Of a stretch of DNA of 64,000 nucleotides, positions 51,905-64,000 are shown piece by piece; within the stretch, counting starts at the first letter, position 1, and each line of letters opens with the position of its first letter. Under the pieces are notes generated by a model. It ran no database searches and was not told the origin of the DNA. It was given only the letters and a program-made list of their open reading frames with translations. Made by a program: the position numbers and the translations under genes. Origin of the DNA: Halichondria panicea (taxonomy: Eukaryota; Porifera; Demospongiae; Suberitida; Halichondriidae); NCBI RefSeq assembly GCF_963675165.1, contig NC_087383.1, positions 3,192,979 to 3,256,978 on the forward strand. Direction: 5' to 3'.

Positions 51905-54900
51905 TCAAGTGCAAATGTATACCTGATACTCTTTTAATCTCTTCTCCAGTGCCGTAACTTTAGATTCCAATTGATAAATCTTTGTTGAACCACTGTCACT
52001 CTTGAGTGCCGAGATGCTAATGACCGTGTCTTGAATTCCATTAATAAATGTCATTGCATCAAAAACGTGTTCTCCTTTAGGGTTTTTGTACAAGCTCACC
52101 ATCTGCAAAAAATTGTTTTTATTATTTCCTACAGTATACAAAACATTACCTTTGGAATAAAGACCATACTCAGACCCACGTTGGTTGACACTATCAAGCT
52201 TCCTGAGAACAAAAGCTCAATGACATTTCGCCGATTTCCTAAAGCAAAAGTTGATACTAGAATTACAAGCAGTGAAATTGCTGAGACGTAGATTGCTGCT
52301 ATAATGTATCTGGAGTTTTTCAGTGCCTTTATTTTGACTTTGCGAGTACGAAACACCAGAATAATTCCGATTAACTGTAGTATTGCGAGGTAGATGGACG
52401 TAACGATCACCCATGCAGTAGCCACTGGTGTTCGACTAAAACTATAGCAAAACCAAGCCACCTCATCAATCCTCAATCCGTACTCCTGTAAAATAGAAGG
52501 AAGTCAATATAATTATAATTTAGCCAGTTCCTGTTTTAAAATTTATGGCAAGTTATTTCTCACATTCATTGGAGCACTTGGTGGTTCTTCATTTGGTGCC
52601 TTATACGACTGTGGTTGCAGTATCGGAACGGAAACTTGCAAAACTGATAGCAGCGTTCTGATTCCAGTGATAACCAGCGCAATCACTAGAAGGTGCCAGT
52701 CTTTCCAAGTCTACAAGGAAACGTTTGTACGACACGTGTCGTCAATTTCTATTTTACCTTCTTGTTTGTAGTTGGATTATGAAAGATGTAGTATATCCTC
52801 CCCATTGTGACCAGAATTGCTCCGTAGGCTAAACAGTAGCCAATAGTATTGAGTAGAGTCGCCAGCTACAAGTCAATAAAACGAGTTATTTCACTGTCCC
52901 ACAAAATTTCACAAACACTTACATAGCATCTGGCTAGTGTAATTACAGGGTCTGTACTTGGCATGACACGGAAGAAGATTGATGCATTCATGATGTAGCT
53001 CCCAGTGATAATGACATAATTTATGTTTGGACTGTTCAAGCGTATCACTCTGCATATTATTTATAAGGTATACTATACTCAAAAGACAAACGTATGGTAA
53101 TACCAGTCATATAACATTACTTTTTCTTTCGCTGTTTCAAGGTGAAGACCAGACATACTGTACTATAAACAATTCCAGCAGTTGCCAATATGTAGAGGGG
53201 CACGACCAATGCCAAATGAAAGCTGACCTCCACAATGACAGGTGTGCCGTCTGGTGGAACACCACCCTCTGAACCTACATATGTCAAAGAGCAAAGAACA
53301 AACAATAGAAGCTGTAATTGGACACTCTAGACATAGACATTTAAAATTACCTAGCAAAAATAATTATTGATGATGTGTTTTTGGCATGTATATTACTGCA
53401 TGGAACTTCTAAAGTATACGTATGCATGCTGACTCACTAGGATATACAGTCTGGTTGCTTTCATTGTTCTTGTATAGACAAGCTGAGCTAAAGACTCATT
53501 CACAGGCAAGATGTAAGCAATAGAAGTTCTGTCTTCATTCAGTCTGTACTGATCTACCTCCACATGAATATGTACTCTTGAACCATCGTCATTGAAAGCA
53601 ACTTGACCCTGTGGTTGCATGAAGAACATAATAATTATGCTGTATAGATCTAGCTCACCGAGATTCCCACAAAGTCTGTTCTCTCCAGGTTCCACCTGAT
53701 GATGCAGCCCATGAGCTGATTGGAGTAGGTGAAGTTCTCCAGTGACACCACCTCCCACTCTACACCAGTCTCCTCATCAGTCCCTCCACACTGAGTCATG
53801 TTCAATATCTCCTCTCTTGTCAGACCACGAACCATCTCATTGGTCTTGTTCAGTGCGATAGCAAATGTCCAGAGGGCATCATAAGCTAGGGAGTATGCAT
53901 GTATAGCTTGATCTTGTTGCAGATGTAAGCAGTTGTCGTTCATACGAAAAATTGAAGTCACCTGAAGACTGCATGTACAAAAAAGAAAAAATGACCACAA
54001 TTAAACACAGTGACACAAATTCGCATATACCACTGTGATAGGTTCTGTGTTTGATACATGACCAGAAATCCCGTGTGGAAGCAGTTGCTCTAGGGTGAGA
54101 GATCTGTGCAGGATCTCTGCTAGCTGGTTGTCAGTGCAGTTTGTTGTCTCTGGGTTCACCTCCTCTGTCCACCACCTGTCCTGGTACCAGCCGTAGGTCA
54201 ACCACGCATATTTGGGATAAGTGTACCCCCTTAGATAGGCCTGTGTGATAGTAAAAAGGCAATTAACTCTTTCAGTATATAATTATGCCTACCTCACACA
54301 AAATGTGACGAGCTGTATTTGAGTAGGCGTTGAGGAAGAACACTCGATAGTCACCCTCTTAAAACTATCGCATTTATAAGATGCATGACAAAATAAAAGA
54401 TTAGCCACTTACAAAGAAATGTTGATCAGCTGTAGCATTAAGGAGATTCATCACTTTATTAACTACTTCCATTTCGGAATTCCTGAGGGCACTAATTAAT
54501 GTTTCCTCAGTCTGTATTTAAAATTAAGAACTAAATTAATGAAAGCACCGCGGGTGCTGATGCCTCGGTGGACACAAAAATAGCGCGACTCAGCATATTT
54601 ACACTTCTTAATTGTTCTGTTCACACGTGATCTCAACATCCTTCCAACCTCCTCTGTCATAGATCAGTAGAGCCTCGATTAAAGGCCGTGTTATAATCTA
54701 TTTTCTAGTTACCTAAGCACCAGCAAACAAATTCAAAAACTTACTTGGCACTCAATTATTTTGTGAACTTGGCGCTTCTATTAGAGTGGCGCTGTAATTA
54801 AAAGAAAGAATGTAAGCAAAACTCGAGAACCAAGCATTATATTTGAAAAATCCACGAATTAAAATCCATGACTAGAAGCCTATAGAAACTCTTACTTGCA

Positions 54901-56123
54901 CTTCATTGATCCATGAGCAGCTGTAGCAGTCTACACACACACCACACTACCGTATACCTCGCTTGCACATGCGTACTGAGGCATAACAAATAGCATGGTC
55001 AAAGGGAGTTATTTATGATCAGTTCTATACTGCTGAAAACAATAATTAGCTGAAAACAATGCCAACGGCTTTGTGCTTGTCAGCATGTAATTTTACAGCA
55101 CACATATCAGTCTGTGGTAATCCAGTAGGAAGACATTCGAGACTGCTGTGAAGAAACTAAATCTAATTTCCATGCCAAGTATCGGATAATCCCGCAAATT
55201 CACGGCTGGGGTACAGTTACAAACAGATACAAAATGCAGCATCATCATATAGTATCGTCTTCCTGACCTCTGTAAACAAACTTTCATCTTCAGTGAGGAT
55301 GGCAATGCGTCTCCAGCCAAATTTCTGCATGAGGGTAACAATAGCTTGTGCTATGCCATTGTCAGAAGGTAGCATTTGGAAGAAATTAGGATAACGTTCT
55401 CTGTAACTAAGTCCAGTCAATGATGACATGTAAGAGATCTGAGAGATGGAAACAATATAGTCATGTTACAATATCACATTTCCTCAAACTATATCATGTG
55501 CATGCACGAAAACATATACATGTACTAGATCTAGCTGGCAATTATTAAATTGCTCTCTTGGCTGTAGGGTTTCCTCTTACACCACCACCGTACAAACAGA
55601 CTATATATACATACATGATTCTAATGATAATAATTATACCTGTGATAAGCTGTTATGATGGATGATCTCTGCGACAGGCTCAGAGGCAGCTGAGCATCCA
55701 CAGCCCAGTAGACCGAGGATGGTTGGTTGCAGCGGAAAAGTGGCCTCAAAGTACTCATTCAGAGATACAGTCCTGTCACACTGCATTATTTAAAATCATA
55801 AATAGATAATAATATATGTATCTATACTCCATTTTAATAAATCTACATGGTGGATCTCGTTATCTCTATAGTTGACACCATGCAGCTTAAAAAATGGCTA
55901 TAGATCTCACCATTGTGTCCACCACAGGTGTGTGAGTGAGGTTGTAGCCAGGTAGAATGGAGCTGTCAGCATTAATCATCTCCTCTGCTAACTCAATGGC
56001 TGGGACAGCTTCTGATGAGTCAAAACCAAAAGTAGGTCCAGAAGTGAACAGAGCATATCTCACTTCTTGACTATGGACAGCTTCAAATAAACACCCCAAT
56101 AACACAATAGATCTGGCACACAT
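51905..56123 (-). pseudogene. GABA-B-like receptor 5, pseudogene copy of receptor 3
   Basis: Exon by exon a close copy of receptor 3, with the same signal peptide region (MCARSIVLLGCLFEAVHS from 56123), flytrap, membrane and coiled-coil exons (last at 51905-52103). Two disabling changes: in the short exon encoding FEEGDYRVFF, GAA has become TAA (54359-54361, minus strand), and in the exon encoding LVYKNNESNQT two bases (TA, near 53474) are inserted, shifting the frame before the membrane domain. The 55-residue tail exon of receptor 3 is absent because the duplication breakpoint falls at its acceptor; translation would end in VYICT. The copy would at best give a truncated soluble flytrap piece. 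Confidence 0.9.
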
Positions 56124-56144
56124 CTTTAAATTATGTTGAAACAT

Positions 56145-58691
56145 TGCAGAACTGTCTACACTTGCTAGATATTGCTATTATTCTAGATCTAGTCTAGCTA
56201 CATCTAGAAACTTTTGTCAATTTTGTAGGACACAGAGGGGGAGGGGCTGCAACTCTCATTACACATTTGTGGTATTCACTGTACTACATTACATCCCCCC
56301 ACAAAAGAAAAGGATGCTCTGAAAAAGAAAAAAAAAACCCAAAAAAGAATCATCACATTTTGGCGGGAATTACCTCCCATAGAAAACCGAAATGACAACC
56401 ACTTTTTTCAGCAGACACTCATTGAACCTCTCTAGGCATGCCGCATGCCCCCCCCCCCATTAAACAACATGCATGTACGTATACAGTCAGTCAAGCATTC
56501 TTAAAATTATTTCATGTACATTTTACTACTATCCTTTCAAGAATGCATATATCTATGAGTGAGATTATGACTGAGCCCCTTCTTGGGCTTTAGGTTTAAC
56601 ACCCCCAGCCTGTATAGATTCAATTTATATACCTATAATTATACGTTCAGGAATAAGCAAAGGTTCAATGAGATTCTGCTAAAGTAATAAAAGTGCAAGC
56701 TTAGGGATTGAAATTATTATTGGTATAATGAAATTCATCTGCTGTTTGGCAATTTTCTGTTGCAAATGCTACGAGCTCTGTATTGCAAGTGCAGCAATCC
56801 ACTGCATGTACAGTGGTAGATGGTAGTTAATTCATTGTCTGCTCAGTGAACCTCTGAATGGTGTGTACAGTCAAATCTCCTAACCACTAACCCTAACCCT
56901 ATGTCAAACAGGTTTTGAGGACTGTAACATAGACCTCCTCTGACTGAACACAGATTTAGAGAATGAGTCACCTTTTGGGCAGACAATGAGAGTCACCTTG
57001 TGGGCAGACAATGAGCTGCCTTGTGGGTGCATGGACTGAATCACATGGCAACTCATGCCACAATACAGTGGTTTTCCATACCTTTGCAGGTGTTATACTC
57101 CAAGAGCACTGCAACTACAATGTAGTGATTTATGGGGGGTGATCAGTGCCAAAACCTCCAGTTCTTTTTAGTGCTAAAATTATTTGCATGGTAAAGTTCT
57201 ACATACAAATGACACGCTCTCTCTTATTTGCATGGTGATTTTCTACATACAAATGATACTCTTATTTGCATGGTGAAGTTCTACATACAAATGAAAGTTC
57301 TACATACAAATGATATAACTTATTTGCATGGTGAAGTTCTATATACACACGAATGAAAGTTCTACGTACAAATGAGAAGTTCTACATGCAAATAACGCTG
57401 CCATGGCAAATGATAAGCTTTGTTAGTTTTACAATGACACTCTCATATATATTTGCATTGACTTGAAACCACTCCCTTTTTCATCTATAAGGAAGGGCTC
57501 GGATGAAAAAGGGAAGGTTGGAATATAATTAGAACAAACCACTATAACTACATGCATAATGTGTGGCCCTGGGTGATTATTCAGCTTTGATCCCAGACCG
57601 TCAGAAATGTATTTTATACTCGAGGCTATATAGCAACAGAAATAGTACATGCGTGCATGAGTGGTGGCACGCGAGTTGTTAGGACGTTAACATTGTGGGA
57701 GCGTGACATTCTTCACGCATGCATGCCCCTAGGACAACTGTAAATTTATAGCGGCATATATGAAGGAGGACACAATTAACATTATAGTATAGACGGACAT
57801 TTTAATTAACATATCATCGTTATAACTACGTGTTGGACACGCCCGCTCATGTGGCAATCCTTTTTGGTCACATAAGTGGGCATGTCCAATAACGGAGTTA
57901 AAAAAGATTACTCTCTCCCCTGAGCCTTTTCTTAGGTGAAAAGGGGGAGTAGTTTCCAGTCTAGCAAATTCACCGTGCAAATGTGAGAGTATCATTTGTA
58001 TGTAGAACTTCACCATGCAAATGAGAGTATCATTTGTATGTAGAACTTCACCATGCAAATGAGAGTATCATTTGTATGTAGAACTTCACCATGCAAATGA
58101 GAGTATCATTTGTATGTATAGAACTTCACCATGCAAATGAGAGTATCATTTGTATGTAGAACTTCACCATGCATGCAGATGAGAGTATCATTTGTATGTA
58201 GAACTTCACCATGCAAATAAGAGAGTCATTTGTATGTAGAACTTCACTATGCAAATGGTTTTAGTACTAAGTAAAAAGAGCTGGAGGTTTTGGCACTGAT
58301 CACCCCCCATAGTGATTACCTGTCTGTGTTATTTTAGTCCACCCACACATCAGAAAAATCCAAAGTAAAGTAAAATACTGCATGGCCTTACAGACTGTTG
58401 CAGACTTTTCACACAACTCAAGGGGATGTACATTTACTACTGTACTTTCACAGCATTTATTACTCCTTATATATAATTTATGCTTGATGCTCTTGATGCT
58501 CGAGATCAACAAGCTGCTTTCAATTTTGAGCCTATATAAATATGCAGCAGCATGCATGGATAGTAAATACAGGCCCTCAGCTCCTACAAGTTTTAGTGAA
58601 TGAACACACTGTATCTAACATTCATTTTGGGTTGCACAAGAAAAAGTAAGTGTTTGGAGTATAGACTATAGACTATAGTGTGTCTGTCTCT
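56145..58691. other. Enlarged intergenic region between receptors 5 and 6
   Basis: The equivalent region in the first block is about 240 bp. Here some 2.35 kb is added (about 56265-58620), including the foldback element at 57118-58315. The remainder (56280-57110) is AT-rich with an A-run, a C-run and no gene I can support. Confidence 0.7.
57118..58315. mobile_element. Foldback element with tandem repeats in both arms
   Basis: The outer arms TAGTGATTTATGGGGGGTGA... and ...TGATCACCCCCCATAGTGAT are inverted copies. Inside each arm runs a tandem repeat of about 38 bp (GCATGGTGAAGTTCTACATA, then CAAATGA) in opposite orientation: about five degenerate units left (57185-57400), about eight right (57970-58255). 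An inner inverted pair (CCCTTTTTC / GAAAAAGGG) flanks the middle. No coding capacity. Confidence 0.85.
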
Positions 58692-61600
58692 TCAACAGGG
58701 GGTGCACTCTTCCACTTGTTCAGTTTTGATGACAGTGACACTGCAGCCTGTATCTGCAGGTGCACTGGAGCTATTTGCATCAATGGTAATCGGTTGGTCC
58801 TCAGGATAACAAGTTGGACAGGTCAACTTACCGCCATTCTGCATAATTATAGGAACATGACTGCCTCAAACAACTTGAATGAATATACTATATAGGGTTT
58901 GCTAACCTGACAATCTTTCAAAAGATTCTCTAACTCGACAATTCTCTCCCTCATTTGAGTTGTCACTTCTCCACTGACAAGGTTTAGGTTCATTTCGTTG
59001 GTATTCAGAGTATTGCCAGCTGTATTGAACACATACTCACCCTCAGGGTCTCTGTACAAACTCACCATCTGCAAGAATGCATGGTCATTTCATCATGAGA
59101 GTAAAAATCTAGATCTAGATCCATGCGAGTTATTCTGTACAGTCATGATATTCAGCACTTTTACTTATTATACACCTGTCCAGCAGACCTCCATAGATAC
59201 AAACAACATGATTGTATTAATTATAGGTATATGTACATATAAAGGTGGATCCATGTAAGAAAGTACGTACACAATTATGCAGTACATACATGTACGTACC
59301 TTAGGAATGAAAATTAGGCCTAGAGAGAATGTTGTGGCCACAAGGAGACTCCCGGAGAAGATGGCTTCAATTAAATTGATATAAATTCCAGGCACTATTG
59401 TGACAATTGCAATGAGCACCAGAGAAATGCTTGAGATGTATATCACTGCAGCAATGTACTTGGAGTCGTTTAGCAACTTGATCTTGACTTTGCGTGTTTG
59501 AATAGCGAGGATGATTCCAATGATTTGAAGGATTGCTAGATATACAAGTGTCACTGCCACATAGATTGTTTGAATGGTGTCTGAAATGCAGTAATAGACC
59601 ATCTGATTTATCCTTTCTCCAAACTCCTACAGAGACAAATTAATGGATATTCTCATAATCCAAACAATCAATACACGAACATTATTAATTGACTTACATT
59701 TCGAATACCTTGTGAATTAACCCGTAGTAAGGTTATTATGTCACAAACTACTTGACTCACATTTCGCCTTTTGTCTTGTGAGTCCTCAGTGAGGCTCAAT
59801 GGATATGGATTTGGTTGTAATTGGGGCACAGAAATTTGCAAGACCGACAGCAATACACCAACAGAAGAAATACTGAGTACCAGTAGCACCAGCTTCCAGT
59901 CATTCAACGTCTAAATGACAATAGTTTTTATAGTTATTGTGCATGCATGCGCATGAGTGTTTGCCATACCTTTTTTGAAAGTGACGGATTGTGGAAAATG
60001 TAGTAGACTCTTCCCATTTTGACCAGGATTGCTGAAAAAGCCAAGGAGTAACCGATTGTATTCAACAGATAATCAGCCTGTTAAAATGAAGATGAGCATA
60101 ATTATTACATAGAAAACACAAATGTAGCTGTACTTACGTAACACCTTATTGCATTCAACTCATAATCCGTGCTGGGTAGGACTCTGAAGAAGATGCCAAT
60201 GTAATTAAAGTAAGCTCCGGCAATGATAAAGTAGTTTATGTTGGGGCTGGTTATCTTGACAACTCTGTAAGCGTAAGACAAACGTGCATGTGCTTATAAA
60301 ACACTGCTTTGTATATATAGCTGTCAACTCACCTCTTTTTCCTTTGTGTAAAATTAAAGACCAGACACACAGTACAGAAGATAAGACCAGCAACTGCCAA
60401 GATGTAATAGGGAATCACAAGAGCTAAATGGTACGTGACAAATTGAGGTACCGGTGTACCATCTGGTGGGACTCCTCCTTCAAAAGCTACATGTGATGCA
60501 ATTATGCGTATTACAAGCATTATAATTATAGACATGCATATAATTGTGCACTGCCTAGTGGCTGGCTGTAAAACGTAGACATTATTGACCGCACTTACTT
60601 GTGATATTACTCTTTCCACTCTTGTAAAAGAATTCCGCCTGAGATTCATTGATGTTTTGGGTGAAGCCGAAATATTCACGAGATAGTATTGATAAATCAT
60701 TGTTTATTAAACGGTACTGGAAAAATTCAACAATATCAACAACTCGAGATCCATCATTGTCAAAATTTATTTGCCCCTATAGAAAGGTGAAAGGTATAAT
60801 GTTTAGGATTGAGTTGCTATATAAAGCTTACAGAGATTCCCACGAAGTTTGTTCTCTCCAGGTTCCACCTGATGATGCAGCCCATGAGCTGATTGGAGTA
60901 GATGAAGTTCTCCAGTGACACCACTTCCCACTCTACACCAGTCTCCTCATCAGTCCCTCCACACTGAGTCATGTTCAATATCTCCTCTCTTGTCAGACTG
61001 CCAACCATCTCATTGGTCCTGTTCAGCGCGAGAGCTAATGTCCAGATGGCATCATAAGCTATGGTGGCCAAAAAGATGAACGTGTCGTTGTCTTGAGCTT
61101 GTGGAGTACCAAGCTTTCTTTTATAGCGAGAATCAAAATCCCTCGGTGTCTGTATTTGTGCAATAATTAAATTATAAGGCCTCAGATTGAAATATCGAGG
61201 AGCTCACCAATCCAGTATCAGTTGTAGCATTCAATTCATTCAGATTTGGCAGCAACTGAAGTGCGATGGATCTGTGCAGGAACTCTGCTAGTTGGTTGTC
61301 AGTGCAGTTTGTTAGCTCTGGGTACACCTCCTCTGTCCACCACCTGTCCTGGTACCAGCCGTAGGTCAACCACGCATACTTGGGATAAGTGTACCCCCTT
61401 AGGTAGGCCTGCGTATGGTACATAATTGTATAACACGTCCATTGGAATCCATTTACCTCACAAATGATTTGTTTGCCAATAGCTGAGTAGGTATTGATGA
61501 AGAAAACTCTATAATCCTTGTCTTCAAACTACAAAAATAACAAAGCACACACCACGTGAATATTAAGTACTGTGTTTTGCAAGTTGCTTGTCATTGTGCA

Positions 61601-63734
61601 CAGTAAATGAGTGTTGTCTATAGTACTACCAAGAGTGCATAAGAAGAGAAGAGTGTCGAACTACTGATACTTCTACACAAACACTGTGCACAAAGTAACG
61701 TGACATCCTGTCAATTGCACGTGAGCAACTCGCAATTGATGACGTTTGCGCATAATTACGCAACGCACAAAAGTTGTTAATAGTGAGTAAACAGTGCAAG
61801 TGAAGAGGATCAACTCGACTATTGTCTCTATTTAGATGATTTTTGTGAAGAGATCGTCTCCTATCAGTGTGCAGTGAGCAGCTCCACAAGCTCTGAACGT
61901 TGAACGGGAACAACTAGCTAGAATTGTTCGATTACCACACCCCTAAAAACGTCACGATTAACATTTACTAGGAGATTACTAGTAAATTTACAATACTTTA
62001 TCACGTGCGAGTCATGTTACTTTGTGCACAGTGTTTGTGTAGAAGTATCAGTAGTTCGACACTCTTCTCTTCTTATGCACTCTTGGTACTACTGAGTCTG
62101 TAGTAAAGTGAATGTGTCTATTCAGCAAAAAAAATTAATTTGCTAACTTAGTTAGCTAAGCTGTTAGTGTATAATTATGCACATGCAGTACTCTGTTGAC
62201 TTGCTATACCTCTGTTGATTTGAGCCAGTATATGGGAGTTGTTTTAGTTACAGGTATATAGAGACAGATGAGAGGACATAAAGAAAGTTATGAGTCTGAT
62301 TAAATCTAGTAACCACAGTAGTACTATAGACAACGCCCATTTACTGTGCACATGACAAGCAACTTGCAAAACACAGTAGTAATTGTGCACTGTGGAAATG
62401 CATTGTGCCATTTATGGCAAATACACAATAGCTGTTAATTGTATTGTAACCTCAACGTTGCTTACGTGTCGCCATGAAACATGTGGCGCATACTCTTGAT
62501 TAAAATGGCATAGTGAGAAAAAAAATCAGTCTCTTTTGAGCTAGGGTGACTAAAAAGCTTTGTGGATCCTGTGTGTTAGGTATCTGGATGTCGTAACATC
62601 TATATATAGGTTTCCTAAAGATTATCAATGTATCTGCTTCTGCTACTCAAGGAAGCAATAGACTTGACGCTTCACTTTTGCATTGTGGGAAAGTGTATGC
62701 TTGTGGCATACGTAAAAAAACAATAACTATATATGACGTCGGAAACATGACATCAGTATACTGAGCAAAAAGGGATGTAATGTTTTAATCTACCCAAACA
62801 AGTCCTTTCCATCACTCACAAAAAAATTTGCACTCAGTCCAGTTATAGGGAGTGGAGATGAGATCATTCTGTTGGCCACCTCAATTCCTGCTTCTTCTAA
62901 AGGATCTTGCACTTGTGTCAATGTCTGCAAAGTGACAAACTTAAAATGCAATTATGGTGTTTTACGCTTTTAGTAATTATTGTGACACATGCATGCATAG
63001 ATGTACTGTATGACACGTTTAGTTATACCTCAGTAAACAACCTCTCATCTTGAGTGATGAAGGCAATACGTTTCCAGCCATACTCTCGAATGAGGCTGAC
63101 TATGGCTGGAGTGAAGATTGTGTCAGAGGGGTAGGTACGGAAAAAGTTGGGGAAACGTTCTCTGTTACTCAACTCAGTCAGCGATGAAGCATACGAAATC
63201 TTTACAGAATAGAGAATTGATTAGCTTCAGCTTATAGAAATTACTAATAGCTACTTATAATTATACATCACTACAATACGCATGCTATCCACTTGACCAT
63301 GCATGCACCTGTGAGATACTATTGTGGTGAATGATCTCTGCCACAGGAGTAGAGGCTACTGAGCAGCCACAGCCCAGGAGACCAAGCACAGTCGGATGGG
63401 GTGGAGAAATGGCATCAAAATATTCATTCAGCGACACAGTTCTATCACACTGCAAATTGAGTTTATTTGATCTAGTCCAAGTTAGATCTAGATCTAGAAG
63501 ATCTATACTCACCATTGTGTCCACCACAGGTGTGTGAGTGAGGTTGTAGCCAGGTAGAATGGAGCTGTCAGCATTAATCAGCTCCTCTGCTAACTCAATG
63601 GCTGGGACTGCTCCTGATGAGTCAAAACCTCCTGTAGGTCCAGAAGTAAACAGAGCATATTTCAGCTCTTGACTATGGACAGCTTTAAATAAGCACCCTA
63701 GTAGCAGAGTTAATGCAATAGATGTAACACACAT
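58692..63734 (-). CDS. GABA-B-like class C GPCR, receptor 6 (copy of receptor 4)
   Basis: Same exon plan as receptor 4: signal peptide exon (63513-63734, MCVTSIALTLLLGCLFKAVHS), flytrap exons to about 60840, membrane exons to 59297, coiled coil (58908-59072) and Cys-containing tail ending ECTPC (58692-58838). I find no stop or frameshift. Differences from receptor 4: a 9-nt in-frame deletion at the exon end near 60601 (NITVFP region becomes NITT); a 63-nt insertion at the donor of the exon at 59760, giving two in-frame donors; and an 807-bp transposon in the intron between the fourth and fifth coding exons. Predicted to be a functional receptor. Confidence 0.88.
61570..62376. mobile_element. 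807-bp TA-flanked MITE with nested hairpin element
   Basis: Left end CTGTGTTTTGCAAGTTGCTT, right end AAGCAACTTGCAAAACACAG; TA on both sides. Receptor 4 at about 31975 has the uninterrupted AAGTAGTAATT. Inside, CAAGAGTGCATAAGAAGAGA... (about 61629-61703) and its 75-bp reverse complement (about 62010-62084) form a second inverted pair flanked by GTACTAC. No transposase. Confidence 0.88.
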
Positions 63735-63953
63735 CTTTAAATTGCATAAGAGTAAAGACTTATTAAGTTGCAGAACTGATGCACTTGCTAATAATTATAT
63801 ATAGATAATTAATGATCAATTTTGTCAGGATGCAAAACTATAGGGGAGGGGCTGTATAATGTTGCTTGCAACTCTTAAGTGGCTTAAAAAAAAAGTTAAA
63901 CGAGTGTTTTATAACGAGTGTCTCAGTTATAATTATAATCAGCAGTCTGTTCG

Positions 63954-64000
63954 TCAACAATGGTTGAACTCTTCGATTTCTTCAGTGTTGAGGACAATGA
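63954..64000 (-). CDS. Last-exon fragment of a further receptor gene at the window edge
   Basis: The minus strand ends EEIEEFNHC then TGA at 63954-63956, matching the tail of the truncated copy at 33494. The rest of the gene lies outside the window. Confidence 0.75.
   Translation of the reverse strand, partial: IVLNTEEIEEFNHC

Larger units (their letters stand above)
51785..64000. repeat. Segmental duplication of 23551-33540
   Basis: Order, orientation, exons and introns of receptors 3, 4 and the start of the next copy are repeated here at high identity, including intergenic and intronic words. The left breakpoint is sharp: ACAAAAAAATAAGTGGCTGA at 23551-23572 equals 51787-51807, with unrelated A/C-rich sequence before it. 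Size differences come from insertions at 27120-27945 and the CA tract (first block) and at about 56265-58620 and 61570-62376 (second block). The duplicate continues past the window end. Confidence 0.92.

Noticed and set aside
57780-57800. Terminal repeats of an LTR retrotransposon or virus-like element in 56.2-58.7 kb
   Set aside because: No polymerase, gag or primer-binding features seen; the inverted arms explain the repetition.
57960-58260. Repeats with conserved ATGCAAAT words, like octamer promoter sites
   Set aside because: They belong to the tandem units of the foldback element and have inverted counterparts in the other arm; no gene starts beside them.

Overview
The window looks like nuclear DNA of a sponge, most likely a demosponge. 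It is AT-rich, with short introns (often 50-150 bp) bounded by clear GT/AG sites, densely packed animal genes, many miniature transposons, and a tandem cluster of GABA-B-like class C receptors, a family known to be expanded in demosponges. No species can be named from sequence alone.

Layout. 0.2-8.8 kb is ordinary housekeeping DNA: the 3' end of an unrecognised plus-strand gene, a JTB homologue (minus), two tandem HTATIP2/TIP30-like dehydrogenases (plus) and an MRM1-type mitochondrial rRNA 2'-O-methyltransferase (minus). 9.8-13.6 kb holds two tandem minus-strand genes for small CARD-like proteins, one with a 1-nt frameshift. 14.4-33.3 kb is a head-to-tail minus-strand array of four complete GABA-B-like receptor genes (14-15 coding exons, about 840-870 aa), followed by the 3' end of a fifth that is cut off by foreign sequence.

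34.2-41.4 kb is a transposon graveyard: a ULP1/PHD fragment, a decayed retroelement-type ORF, two inverted 1-kb elements around a broken GNAT gene piece, and a RecQ-helicase transposon (9-bp target duplication, matching what I recall of helicase-encoding Academ elements) nested inside a smaller element with related ends. 41.7-47.2 kb is CACTIN (minus), with an in-frame stop, a transposon in a key intron and a possible inverted exon. 47.4-51.7 kb is repeats, another retroelement-type ORF and gene fragments. 51.8-64 kb is a second copy of the 23.5-33.5 kb block: receptor 5 (a pseudogene copy of receptor 3), receptor 6 (copy of receptor 4) and the 3' end of a further copy at the window edge.

The receptor genes share exon structure and intron phases, so they arose by duplication. 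Their extracellular exons are far more alike than their membrane exons, which suggests gene conversion in the ligand-binding half. Comparing the duplicated blocks gives empty-site proof for several young transposon insertions. All functional calls are from motif recognition by eye; no database search was run.
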